Source of the DNA: Thalassospira australica | GTDB lineage: Bacteria; Pseudomonadota; Alphaproteobacteria; Rhodospirillales; Thalassospiraceae | DNA length: 64,000 nucleotides | Assembly: GCF_000763295.1 (NCBI RefSeq) | Contig: NZ_JRJE01000031.1 | Coordinates: 186,001-250,000 of the forward strand | Reading direction: 5' to 3' | In this document: positions 34,155 to 42,685 of the stretch, piece after piece | Position numbering within the stretch: the stretch's first letter is position 1 | Layout of the letters: every line of letters begins with the position of its first letter | Program-made: the position numbers and the translations under genes | The notes under the pieces: model-generated | What the model saw: only the letters and a program-made list of their open reading frames with translations | What the model was told of the DNA's origin: nothing | Database searches by the model: none

Positions 34155-35429
34155 ATGCACGACATTAAATGGATTCGGGATAATCCCGAGGCTTTTGACG
34201 CAGCAATGACTGCGCGCAAACAGGACGTAACCGCACAGCGTCTGATCGATATCGATGTTGAACGCCGGAAATTGATGACGGAGCATCAGGAGATGCTTGC
34301 CCGTCGCAAGACGATTTCTGGTGAAATCGGGAAACTGCGCAAAAACGGCGAAAACGCAGACGACTTGATGGCCGAAATGGGCCAGCTCAAGGACAAGATC
34401 AAGGAGGCTGAAGACGGTCAAGCATCCTTGAATGATCAGCTTGATCTGTTGTTGTCTTCGTTCCCGAATATTATTGATCCCGAAGTCCCTGTTGGCGAAG
34501 ACGAAAACGACAATGTCGAAGTTAATCGCTGGGGAACACCGGGCGAGTATGACTTTACGCCGCTTGAACATTTCGAGATCGGTGAAAAGCTCGGCATGAT
34601 GGACTTTGAAACGGCGGCCAAGCTTTCGGGGTCGCGTTTTGTGGTTCTGCGTGGTGGTTTGGCAAAGCTTGAACGCGCACTTGCGCAGTTCATGCTTGAT
34701 ACCCACACCAATGAACATGGCTACGAAGAAACCATCACTCCGATGCTGGTGCGTGATGATGCCATGTACGGTACCGGCCAGTTGCCGAAATTCGCCGAAG
34801 ATTCGTTTAAAACCACCAATGATTACTGGTTGATCCCGACGTCGGAAGTAACCCTGACCAATCAGGTTGCGGGCGACATCGTTGATCAGGCAAAGCTTCC
34901 GCTGCGCTACACCGCGCTGACACAATGCTTCCGATCAGAAGCGGGGTCAGCCGGACGCGACACACGCGGCATGATCCGTCAGCATCAGTTTTCCAAGGTT
35001 GAGATGGTCTCGGTCGTTGAAGCCGAAAAATCTGACGAGGAACTAACGCGCAAAACCCGCTGTGCTGAAACCATCCTTGAACGTCTTGGTTTGCCGTATC
35101 GTACGGTCATCCTTTGCACTGGTGATATCGGGTTCTCGGCCGCAAAAACCTATGACATCGAGGTCTGGTTACCGGGTCAGGGCAAGTATCGTGAAATTTC
35201 TTCCTGCTCGAACACGCGTGATTTCCAGGCACGGCGGATGAATGCACGATATCGTGCCGCAGGCGAGAAAAAGACCCATTTTGTTCATACTCTTAACGGG
35301 TCCGGCCTTGCCGTTGGACGTTGTCTGATTGCGGTGATGGAAAACTATCAGAAAGCTGATGGTTCGATCCGTGTCCCGGACGTGCTCAAACCCTATATGG
35401 GTGGGCTTGAGGTTATCTCGGCGCGCTAG
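34155..35429 (+). CDS. serS: Seryl-tRNA synthetase
   Basis: 424 residues from ATG 34155, [15 protein letters not shown] being the family N-terminus; upstream codons to 34083 lie in the hairpin. N-terminal coiled-coil arm (about 25-105) that grips the long variable arm of tRNA-Ser, then class II motif 2 ([20 protein letters not shown] region, about 255-285) and motif 3 ([19 protein letters not shown], about 380-398). Intact and full length. Starts an operon continuing into surE 14 bp later. Confidence 0.97.
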   Translation: MHDIKWIRDNPEAFDAAMTARKQDVTAQRLIDIDVERRKLMTEHQEMLARRKTISGEIGKLRKNGENADDLMAEMGQLKDKIKEAEDGQASLNDQLDLLLSSFPNIIDPEVPVGEDENDNVEVNRWGTPGEYDFTPLEHFEIGEKLGMMDFETAAKLSGSRFVVLRGGLAKLERALAQFMLDTHTNEHGYEETITPMLVRDDAMYGTGQLPKFAEDSFKTTNDYWLIPTSEVTLTNQVAGDIVDQAKLPLRYTALTQCFRSEAGSAGRDTRGMIRQHQFSKVEMVSVVEAEKSDEELTRKTRCAETILERLGLPYRTVILCTGDIGFSAAKTYDIEVWLPGQGKYREISSCSNTRDFQARRMNARYRAAGEKKTHFVHTLNGSGLAVGRCLIAVMENYQKADGSIRVPDVLKPYMGGLEVISAR

Positions 35430-35443
35430 GACCAAGAACAGGC

Positions 35444-36211
35444 ATGATTGATCTCTCCAACGCACGCATCCTGATCAGTAATGATGACGGCATTGACGCG
35501 CCGGGGATCAAGTTGCTTGAGCAGCTTGCACGTGAGTTTTCCGATGATGTCTGGGTCATTGCCCCTTCAATGGAACAAAGCGGGGCAGGGCATTCATTGA
35601 CCCTGCGCCGGCCATTGCGCATCCACAAACGTGACGAACGTCATTTTGCAGTCGATGGTACACCAACCGACTGTGTCTTGCTGGGACTGCAGCAAGTTAT
35701 GCGCGACGCTCCGCCGGATATTGTTTTGTCGGGCATCAACCGTGGCGGCAACCTTGGCGAAGATGTTACCTATTCAGGCACCGTCGCTGCGGCAATGGAA
35801 GCAACGCTTCTTAACGTGCCTGCTGTTGCCTTTTCTCAGTATTTCTCCGGCGATATGATCGATTGGACAATCGCTGAAAAATACCTGAAGGATGTCTTGT
35901 CGACTTTGGTGACGACAACCTGGCCCAAAGGGGTTCTGATCAACGTCAATTTCCCTGATCATGAAGCCACTGGCGGCGCGCAAGTGCAAATCTCCAAACA
36001 GGGACAGCGCAAAATTGGCGACCATGTCGCAGAGCGTCTTGATCTGCGTGGTGAACCATATTACTGGGTTGGGGCGATCCTGTCGGAACTTCCTGATGAT
36101 AAACGGGCGGATCTTAGGGTGATTGAGCAGGGGAATATCTCTGTCACGCCGATCAGCCTTGATTTCACCCATTACGAAACGTTTGACAAACTGACGAAGG
36201 CCTTTCCGTGA
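35444..36211 (+). CDS. surE: 5'-nucleotidase SurE
   Basis: 255 residues. Metal-binding N-terminal ILISNDDGIDAPGI (about 9-22) with the Asp-Asp pair, the Ser in PSMEQSGAGHSLT, and SGINRGGNLGEDVTYSGTVAAAMEA (positions about 95-119) with Asn. It removes phosphate from nucleoside monophosphates and helps stationary-phase survival. Its 4-bp overlap with pcm is the classical surE-pcm pair. Confidence 0.95.
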   Translation: MIDLSNARILISNDDGIDAPGIKLLEQLAREFSDDVWVIAPSMEQSGAGHSLTLRRPLRIHKRDERHFAVDGTPTDCVLLGLQQVMRDAPPDIVLSGINRGGNLGEDVTYSGTVAAAMEATLLNVPAVAFSQYFSGDMIDWTIAEKYLKDVLSTLVTTTWPKGVLINVNFPDHEATGGAQVQISKQGQRKIGDHVAERLDLRGEPYYWVGAILSELPDDKRADLRVIEQGNISVTPISLDFTHYETFDKLTKAFP

Positions 36212-36861
36212 ACGAGCCGGTGATTACGCGTGATACCGACATAGCCAATCTGCTTCAAATCCTTCGTGATGATGGTATTCATGACGAGGCGGTTCTGAGT
36301 GCATTGGCAGATATTCCGCGGGAATCATTTGTTGCCGAGCCGTTTGTTAACCGTGCATGGGAAAATGTCGCCTTGCCCATTAGTAAGGGGCAGACGATTT
36401 CGCAGCCTTACATCGTGGCGCTTATGACGCAGGCGCTGGAACTCAACGACCGGATGAAGGTCCTTGAAGTTGGTACGGGATCTGGTTATCAGGCGGCGAT
36501 CCTGGCCAAGCTTGCGCGTCGTGTTTACACGCTTGAGCGGCACAAGCCACTGCTACGTGAAGCCGAGGAAAAGTTCCGCGAACTTGGCCTGCATACGATT
36601 TCAACCCTGCATGGGGATGGTGGCTTGGGGTGGAAAGCGCAAGCACCATTTGATCGCATCATCGTTACTGCTGCCGCACAGGATGTGCCACCGGTTCTTG
36701 TCGATCAGCTTGCGGTTGGCGGGATCATGGTCGTGCCTGTGGGGGAAGTGTCTCACACGCAATTGTTGCTGCGGGTCCTGCGTACGCCAAGCGGTGTCGA
36801 AGTGACTGAATTGATGCCTGTTCGTTTTGTGCCGATGCTGCCAGGTACCGAAGAATTCTGA
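36208..36861 (+). CDS. pcm: Protein-L-isoaspartate O-methyltransferase
   Basis: 217 residues from GTG 36208. Substrate loop PISKGQTISQPYIVALMTQ (about 55-73), AdoMet motif I VLEVGTGSGYQAAILA (about 84-99), acidic post-I YTLERH and VTAAAQDVPPVLVDQL. All residues expected for repair of isoaspartyl sites are present, unlike the paralogue at 11863-12516. Overlaps surE. Confidence 0.95.
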   Translation: MNEPVITRDTDIANLLQILRDDGIHDEAVLSALADIPRESFVAEPFVNRAWENVALPISKGQTISQPYIVALMTQALELNDRMKVLEVGTGSGYQAAILAKLARRVYTLERHKPLLREAEEKFRELGLHTISTLHGDGGLGWKAQAPFDRIIVTAAAQDVPPVLVDQLAVGGIMVVPVGEVSHTQLLLRVLRTPSGVEVTELMPVRFVPMLPGTEEF

Positions 36862-36942
36862 TCATCGGGCTACCTAAAAAATCCATCAGAAGCGACGGAT
36901 CGCTTACCGATTGTTAACGGCTGATCGTTGACAATCGAAATC

Positions 36943-37995
36943 ATGATGGAAAATTGTGTCAAACGCGCTGTTTATCAAGGAAAACGACTGCTGGTTGTCT
37001 GCGCGGCAAGTGCGGTCCTTGGCGGCTGTTTGCTTAATTCTGTTCCGGTGCCGGTGGTGTATGGCGACGGGGCAAGCTACAGCCCGTACAGTATGCCCAA
37101 GCTCAAAAACGGTGAACGGGTTATCACGGTTGCGCCGGGCGATACCGTCTCGCAACTGGCAGTGCGCTATCATATGGATTTCACCGAGTTCACAAAGCGC
37201 AATGATCTTCGTAAACCCTATGTGATTTATCCGGGGCAGCGGCTTGTTTTACCACCCTGGAGCCCGAATTACGACAGCATGCCACCAGATGCCGTTGCAA
37301 CGGCTAGCACATCGACCAAGACGAAATCCGTCACGATTGGTGGCAAGCGTCAGGTTGTAAGCCTTCCAATTCAAAAGACAACAACGCCTTCGGCCAATCG
37401 CCCAAGCACCACGGTCGCGCGTGTAATTCCACGCAATGGTGGCTCCATCCCGACACCGGGCATCAAGCCGCGTGATTACGCCGCGGCCGCTGAACGTAAA
37501 ATGGCGTCATCACGCAGTTGGAAATCCGACAGTAAATCAACACCGGTTGCCGGGCAGGGCAGCAATGTTCGCCAGGATGTGGTTCTGTCAGAACCTACTG
37601 CGCGCAAAGGCTTTATATGGCCGGTTCAGGGCAAGGTGGTTCTGAAATACGGTGCAAGTACAGGTGGGCTGTTTAATGATGGCATCAACATTCAGGCCGA
37701 CCGTGGGACACCTATTTTAGCCGCTGAAAATGGTGTTGTAACCTATGTTGGCAATGAGCTGCGCGGGTTTGGCAATCTTATCCTGATCAAGCATGCAGAT
37801 AACTTCGTGACAGCCTATGCCCATACGGAAAATCCGTTGGTCGCGCGCGGCGATGTCGTGACACGGGGGCAAAAAATCTCGAGTGTCGGCACCACTGGGG
37901 CTGTGACCTTCCCGCAACTTCATTTTGAAGTGCGCCGCGGACGGAAATCATCTGATCCGATGAAGTTCCTGCCCAGTGTGATGGTATCGCGCTAA
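36943..37995 (+). CDS. nlpD: LysM/M23 peptidase-like lipoprotein (NlpD type)
   Basis: 350 residues from ATG 36943. Lipoprotein signal with lipobox LGGC (Cys about residue 29). One LysM domain (about 60-105; ITVAPGDTVSQLAVRYHMDFTEF...YPGQRLVLP), a Thr/Ser/Lys-rich linker, and a C-terminal M23 domain (about 225-345) with GLFNDGINIQADRGTPILAAENGVVTYVGNE and QLHFEVRRG. The first zinc-ligand pair HxxxD is replaced by NDGIN, so the His is missing and the domain is probably an amidase activator like NlpD/EnvC and not an active endopeptidase. Classical surE-pcm-nlpD order. Confidence 0.9.
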   Translation: MMENCVKRAVYQGKRLLVVCAASAVLGGCLLNSVPVPVVYGDGASYSPYSMPKLKNGERVITVAPGDTVSQLAVRYHMDFTEFTKRNDLRKPYVIYPGQRLVLPPWSPNYDSMPPDAVATASTSTKTKSVTIGGKRQVVSLPIQKTTTPSANRPSTTVARVIPRNGGSIPTPGIKPRDYAAAAERKMASSRSWKSDSKSTPVAGQGSNVRQDVVLSEPTARKGFIWPVQGKVVLKYGASTGGLFNDGINIQADRGTPILAAENGVVTYVGNELRGFGNLILIKHADNFVTAYAHTENPLVARGDVVTRGQKISSVGTTGAVTFPQLHFEVRRGRKSSDPMKFLPSVMVSR

Positions 37996-38023
37996 AAAGT
38001 ACCCAGACAATTGTCCGGGTACT
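37994..38023 (-). terminator. Terminator of the DUF815 ATPase gene
   Basis: AGTACCC (37998-38004) and GGGTACT (38017-38023) enclose a further GACAA/TTGTC stem with one mismatch. On the minus strand it is followed by TTTTT, so it ends the DUF815 transcript; it may slow nlpD transcription too. Confidence 0.7.
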
Positions 38024-38050
38024 GCGCGCGATCAGCCAAATTTTGTGTTG

Positions 38051-38914
38051 TTAGTCTATCGACTTGCCAAGTTCACCAGCAACTTCCTGAATGAATTGCC
38101 ATGCCACACGACCGGATCGACTTCCGCGCGTGACTGTCCATTCCTTGGCACGTGCGTGAAGCTCGTCACGTGGAATGTCCAGATTGAATTCCTTGGCATA
38201 TCCCTCGATGATTTCGAAGTAGACGTCTTGCGAAATATTGTGGAAGCCAAGCCACAAGCCAAAGCGATCCGACAGTGATACTTTTTCCTCAACCGCTTCG
38301 GATGGGTTGATCGCCGTTGATCGTTCGTTCTCGATCATGTCACGCGCCATCAGATGACGACGGTTGGAGGTGGCATAAAAAATCACATTCTTTGGACGAC
38401 CTTCGATCCCGCCATCAAGAACCGCCTTGAGCGATTTGTAGCTTTCATCATGCATGTCAAAGGACAGGTCATCACAGAACAGCACAGTGTAACGACCGCT
38501 ATTTTTCAGAATATGCAGCAGGTCGGGCAGGGTCGGTATATCTTCACGATGGATTTCAACCAATGCAAGTGATGCAGGATTTTCAGCGTTGATTTGGGCA
38601 TGCATTGCTTTAACGATGGAGCTTTTCCCCGTTCCGCGTGCGCCCCAAAGCAGCGCATTATTGGCGGGCAAACCATCAGCAAACCGCTTGGTGTTGTTAT
38701 AAAGGATTTCTTTTTGCTGGCCGATGCCCTGAAGCAGTTTGATATCGACCCGGTTCACGTTGCGCACAGGTTGCAGATAACCGCTTTGCGCCTGCCAGAC
38801 GAAGGCATCGGCCGCACTAAGGTCGCTTTCGGATCGTGCAGGGGGAGCCAAGCGCTCCAGCGCTGTTGCAATTCTGTCAAGGGTCGGCAAAAGCTGGTCG
38901 AAATCGCTACTCAT
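38051..38914 (-). CDS. DUF815 family AAA+-like ATP-binding protein
   Basis: 287 residues. Walker A LLWGARGTGKSSIVKAM (about 87-103), Walker B VLFCDDLSF (about 142-150) and sensor-like ATSNRRHLM; the end (EWTVTRGSRSGRVAWQFIQEV) is the DUF815 C-terminus. Function is unknown in the literature I recall; the family is widespread in proteobacteria and is often near secDF/yajC. On the minus strand, divergent from yajC. Confidence 0.85.
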   Translation of the reverse strand: MSSDFDQLLPTLDRIATALERLAPPARSESDLSAADAFVWQAQSGYLQPVRNVNRVDIKLLQGIGQQKEILYNNTKRFADGLPANNALLWGARGTGKSSIVKAMHAQINAENPASLALVEIHREDIPTLPDLLHILKNSGRYTVLFCDDLSFDMHDESYKSLKAVLDGGIEGRPKNVIFYATSNRRHLMARDMIENERSTAINPSEAVEEKVSLSDRFGLWLGFHNISQDVYFEIIEGYAKEFNLDIPRDELHARAKEWTVTRGSRSGRVAWQFIQEVAGELGKSID

Positions 38915-39053
38915 CGGGGCCTCTTGGGTGTTTCTTTATGTGGTGACGTTTATTGTTGGCAGGCAAGCTAGCATATCAGCGCGGTAATGGAAGTTTTTGT
39001 GTGGCTATTTCCTGGCAACGCAAGGTGAACAAAACCACACAAGTGCTGATTTT

Positions 39054-39104
39054 ACCGGTTAAAAACCGGTTCTTCCTTGCTTTGGCGCAACACGCCGTTA
39101 TATT
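39054..39104 (+). promoter_or_regulatory. yajC promoter region with small palindrome
   Basis: ACCGGTT AAA AACCGGT (39054-39070) is a 7+7 inverted repeat. It is followed by TTGCTT (39077-39082), a 16-bp spacer and TATATT (39099-39104), 44 bp before the yajC ATG. The palindrome could be an operator or the end of a terminator. Confidence 0.5.
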
Positions 39105-39147
39105 CCGGCAGTTGATATTTTTTGTTCTGAGGAATTAGGAGTTCCTG

Positions 39148-39525
39148 ATGTTTATTTCGACGGCTTACGCTCAGGCCGCTGGTGATGCAGGTGGTGCTGG
39201 TGCACTGATGCAATTCGCGCCGCTTATCCTGATTTTTGTTGTTTTCTATTTCCTGCTTATTCGTCCTCAGCAGAAAAAGCAGAAAGAGCATAAAGCAATG
39301 CTCGGGGCCATCCGTCGCGGCGATAAAATTGTTACCGCCGGTGGCCTGATTGGTACCGTTGCCAAGGTTGTTGGCGACGATGAACTGTCAGTCGAGATCG
39401 CTGATGGCGTAAAAGTCAAAGTTGCACGTGGCATGGTTTCGACGGTTCTTTCGAAAACTGAACCGGCCAAAGGCGACGACAAAGAAGAAAAAGAAGAAAA
39501 AGCTGAAGAGACCAAGAAAGACTAA
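39148..39525 (+). CDS. yajC: Preprotein translocase subunit YajC
   Basis: 125 residues. N-terminal FISTAYAQ, single membrane helix (about 23-41, FAPLILIFVVFYFLLIRPQQKK) and the YajC core domain (RRGDKIVTAGGLIGTVAKVVGDDELSVEIADGVKVKV, about 60-95), then a charged Lys/Glu tail. It joins SecDF at the translocon. A GGAGTT ribosome site precedes ATG 39148. A terminator-like hairpin lies between yajC and secD. Confidence 0.95.
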   Translation: MFISTAYAQAAGDAGGAGALMQFAPLILIFVVFYFLLIRPQQKKQKEHKAMLGAIRRGDKIVTAGGLIGTVAKVVGDDELSVEIADGVKVKVARGMVSTVLSKTEPAKGDDKEEKEEKAEETKKD

Positions 39526-39541
39526 TCTCTTCGTATCAAGC

Positions 39542-39577
39542 AAGGCGGGGCAATTGGCTCCGCCTTCTTGTTTTTTG
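39542..39577 (+). terminator. Terminator or attenuator between yajC and secD
   Basis: AAGGCGG (39542-39548) and CCGCCTT (39560-39566), 11-base loop, followed by CTTGTTTTTTG. It would let yajC be made in excess over secDF. Confidence 0.7.
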
Positions 39578-39668
39578 CCGGTGGCCTGAAGCGGTACAAA
39601 ATACCCGTTGTTCCAAGAGCCTTGGAACCAGACCAAGGTTTGACCCTGACAGATCCGGTCACAAACAC

Positions 39669-41243
39669 ATGCTTTATTTTACCAAATGGAAAGCGGCACT
39701 GGTCCTTCTGGTGTGTGCTTTGGGCGTAATCTACGCTACGCCGAACTTCCTGCCGTCGGGCATGCTCCCGAACGAAACCAGCTATTTGCCGGGCAAGCAA
39801 ATCAACCTCGGCCTTGACCTTCGCGGCGGCTCGCACATGTTGCTTGAAGTCGACACCGACAGTGTCTTGCGCGAACGCTATGACGCCCTGGCTGATGCGA
39901 TCCGTACAGAACTACGTCAGGAACAGATCCGCAATCGCCCGCGCGAAGCAACCGAGAACGGTGCCGAGATTACCATCCTTCGTGCAGAAGACTTGGAAAA
40001 GGCCCGGGAAATCGCCCGCACCGCTGAGCCGAATACCGAGCTTGCCGGCGAGGGGAACAACATTGTTGTTTCCTATAACGAACTGGCTCTTAAAGAATTG
40101 ATTGACCGCGCCATTGCGCAGTCCCTTGAAGTTGTTCGCCGTCGTGTGGATGAACTGGGTACAACAGAACCATCTATTCAGCGACAGGGTGAAAACCGTA
40201 TTGTTGTTCAGGTTCCGGGCCTTGATGATCCATCGCGTTTGCGTGCCATTCTTGGCCGTACCGCGAAGATGAATTTCCACCTCGTAAACACTGAAAAGAC
40301 GGCTGCCGAGGCACGTTCATCCGGCCTTCCGCCGGGAACCATGATCCTGCCGTCGGCTGATGCAGAAGATCAGGCTGCGGGTATTCGTGAATATCTGATC
40401 GACCGTCGCATTGTGGTGTCGGGCGATAATCTTGTTGATTCCCAGCCGACCTTCAGTGACGGTCGCCCAGTCGTTTCGTTCCGCTTTGATGCGGCAGGGG
40501 GCGCACGTTTTGGCGACATCACCAGTAAAAATGCCGGACGTGGTCTTGCGATTGTGCTTGATGGCGAGGTGATTTCAGCCCCGCGTATCAATGAACCGAT
40601 CCTTGGTGGTAATGGCATCATTACCGGCCAGTTCAGCGTTCAGGAAGCCAACGATCTTTCCCTGCTTCTGCGTGCAGGTGCCTTGCCCGCGCCGATGCAG
40701 ATCCTTGAAGAACGTTCTGTTGGTCCCGGTCTTGGACAGGACTCGGTCGAGGCAGGTGAATTTGCCGCCATCCTTGGCCTGGTTTTTGTTATTGCCTTTA
40801 TGGCGATCAGTTATGGGCGGTTTGGCGTATATGCCGACGTTGCGCTGATGATGAACCTGATCCTCGTTCTGGCGGTGATGTCTGTCTTGCAGGCGACGCT
40901 GACGCTTCCGGGGATTGCCGGTATCGTTCTAACGGTTGGCATGGCCGTCGATGCCAACGTGCTGATCTTTGAACGTATCCGCGAGGAAAGACGGAACGGG
41001 CGATCAATCATCAATGCGATTGATGCCGGGTATCGCAGTGCAATGTCGACCATTCTTGATGCCAACATCACGACATTGATTGCAGCCCTTGTGCTGTTTA
41101 GCTTCGGCTCCGGCCCGATCAAGGGCTTTGCCGTTACACTGGCAATCGGGATTATCACGTCGATGTTCTCGGCGATCTGGTTGACCCGTTTGTTGATTGC
41201 AACCTGGGTCAAGCGCAGTCGTCCGACTGAGCTGGTACTTTGA
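39669..41243 (+). CDS. secD: Protein translocase subunit SecD
   Basis: 524 residues: first membrane helix (about 8-26), LGLDLRGGSHMLLEVD (about 50-65), large periplasmic P1 domain to about 340, then five helices with the RND-type GMAVDANVLIFERIREE motif (about 417-433) whose Asp carries the proton path. With SecF it pulls secreted proteins out of SecYEG using proton flow. secF starts 19 bp after the stop. Confidence 0.96.
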   Translation: MLYFTKWKAALVLLVCALGVIYATPNFLPSGMLPNETSYLPGKQINLGLDLRGGSHMLLEVDTDSVLRERYDALADAIRTELRQEQIRNRPREATENGAEITILRAEDLEKAREIARTAEPNTELAGEGNNIVVSYNELALKELIDRAIAQSLEVVRRRVDELGTTEPSIQRQGENRIVVQVPGLDDPSRLRAILGRTAKMNFHLVNTEKTAAEARSSGLPPGTMILPSADAEDQAAGIREYLIDRRIVVSGDNLVDSQPTFSDGRPVVSFRFDAAGGARFGDITSKNAGRGLAIVLDGEVISAPRINEPILGGNGIITGQFSVQEANDLSLLLRAGALPAPMQILEERSVGPGLGQDSVEAGEFAAILGLVFVIAFMAISYGRFGVYADVALMMNLILVLAVMSVLQATLTLPGIAGIVLTVGMAVDANVLIFERIREERRNGRSIINAIDAGYRSAMSTILDANITTLIAALVLFSFGSGPIKGFAVTLAIGIITSMFSAIWLTRLLIATWVKRSRPTELVL

Positions 41244-41262
41244 GGAAGGGAACAGGGAAGAT

Positions 41263-42192
41263 ATGAAACCTTTACATCTTATCCCGGATGACGTGAACGT
41301 CCCGTTCCTCAAATTCCGGAAAGTCTTTTATATCATTTCCTTGGTGATGGTGCTGGCGTCAGTTGGCATGTTCTTCACCAAGGGCCTGAATTTCGGCATC
41401 GATTTTCGTGGCGGGATTCTGGTTGAAATCAAAACCGATGGTCCGGCGGATATCAACGTCTTGCGTGACAATCTGGGAAGTCTTGGTCTTGGTGATGTTT
41501 CCATCCAGGAATTTGGCGCACCAGATGATGTTCTGATCCAGTTGCAACGTCAGGATGGCGATGAACAGGCTCAGATGACCGCATTGGCGACTGTAACCGA
41601 GGCACTCGGTGAAAATGTCACGATCCGTCGTAGCGAGCTTGTCGGGCCAAAAGTTGGCGGAGAACTGAAAGAAGCCGGGTTCTATTCGGTCGTGATCTCG
41701 TTGTTCCTGATCATGGTTTATATCTGGATTCGGTTCGAATGGCAGTTCGCCGTGGCATCTGTTGCCGCATTGCTCCATGACGTTCTGATTACGATTGGTT
41801 TCTTCGTGATCACGGGCGTTCAGTTTGATCTGGCGACTTTGGCGGCCGTTTTGACAGTTGCGGGTTATTCAATCAACGACACGGTTGTTGTCTTTGACCG
41901 TATCCGAGAATACCTGCGCAAGTTCCGCAAGATGGAAATTCCGGACTTGCTTGATCTGTCGATCAATTCGACCCTTTCGCGTACGACCATGACGTCCTTG
42001 ACCACTTTGCTGGCCTTGATCGCCTTGTTCGTATTTGGTGGCGAAGCCATACGCGGGTTCACCATGGCGTTGATCTTTGGTGTCGTGATCGGGACGTATT
42101 CGTCGATCTGTGTTGCATCACCGCTGCTGGTTGTATTGCGTCTCAAGCGTAAAATTCCCGAAGCCGAAGAAGGCCAGGAAGCCAACGCCTGA
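41263..42192 (+). CDS. secF: Protein translocase subunit SecF
   Basis: 309 residues from ATG 41263 (AGGGAAG upstream). FGIDFRGGILVEIK (about 43-56) matches the SecF start after helix 1, then VGGELKEAG, and helices 2-6 with VAGYSINDTVVVFDRIREYLRKF (about 195-217). Partner of SecD. A strong terminator follows. Confidence 0.96.
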   Translation: MKPLHLIPDDVNVPFLKFRKVFYIISLVMVLASVGMFFTKGLNFGIDFRGGILVEIKTDGPADINVLRDNLGSLGLGDVSIQEFGAPDDVLIQLQRQDGDEQAQMTALATVTEALGENVTIRRSELVGPKVGGELKEAGFYSVVISLFLIMVYIWIRFEWQFAVASVAALLHDVLITIGFFVITGVQFDLATLAAVLTVAGYSINDTVVVFDRIREYLRKFRKMEIPDLLDLSINSTLSRTTMTSLTTLLALIALFVFGGEAIRGFTMALIFGVVIGTYSSICVASPLLVVLRLKRKIPEAEEGQEANA

Positions 42193-42221
42193 GCGGCTTA
42201 ATCGCGAACAGAAATTGCAAG

Positions 42222-42258
42222 AAGGCCGGGGATGTGCGAAAACGCCCCGGCCTTTTTT
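42222..42258 (+). terminator. Intrinsic terminator after secF
   Basis: AAGGCCGGGG (42222-42231) and CCCCGGCCTT (42245-42254), followed by a T-run to 42258. Confidence 0.92.
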
Positions 42259-42282
42259 ATTTCAGTCGATACGAGGTCCGAG

Positions 42283-42663
42283 ATGTCGCTAGAAGTCAGC
42301 CCACTTGTTGCCGAAGGCCGCAAACTGGTTACGAGTTATGGCGATGGGTTATTTCGCTTTGGCGAAGAAACCGTAACCGGATCGATCCTGTTGTTTCCAG
42401 AAGCAGTGTATTCATGGGGTGTGACCTCGACCGAGGATATCACCCCGCAATCTTTTTCCCGCATCATCGAGAATGCCGAAGAGATTGATATCCTTCTGCT
42501 GGGAATGGGGTCGCAATTAACGCCGGTGCCTCTGGCATGGCGGCAGGCCCTGAAAGAGCATGGCATTGTCATCGAACCGATGGATACGGGCGCAGCTTGC
42601 CGGACCTACAATGTTTTGGTCGCTGAGGCGCGGCGTGTTGCGGCCGCAATGATCGCGGTCTGA
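42283..42663 (+). CDS. Mth938/DUF498 domain protein, NDUFAF3 homologue
   Basis: 126 residues from ATG 42283 (CGAGGTCCGAG upstream). Single Mth938-like alpha/beta domain: VTSYGDGLFRFGEETVTGSILLFPEAVYSWGV (about 16-47), IDILLLGMGSQLTPVP (about 69-84), and IVIEPMDTGAACRTYNVLVAEARRVAAAMI. This is the domain of human NDUFAF3, a complex I assembly factor, and of AAMDC. Lies just downstream of secDF, a neighbourhood shared by many alphaproteobacteria. Biochemical activity unknown. Confidence 0.88.
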   Translation: MSLEVSPLVAEGRKLVTSYGDGLFRFGEETVTGSILLFPEAVYSWGVTSTEDITPQSFSRIIENAEEIDILLLGMGSQLTPVPLAWRQALKEHGIVIEPMDTGAACRTYNVLVAEARRVAAAMIAV

Positions 42664-42685
42664 CGCGCATTCACGATGCCTGAAC

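Noticed and set aside
36943..37995. Active M23 endopeptidase
   Set aside because: The first zinc ligand pair is not present (NDGIN in place of HxGxD), so an NlpD-like activator role is preferred.
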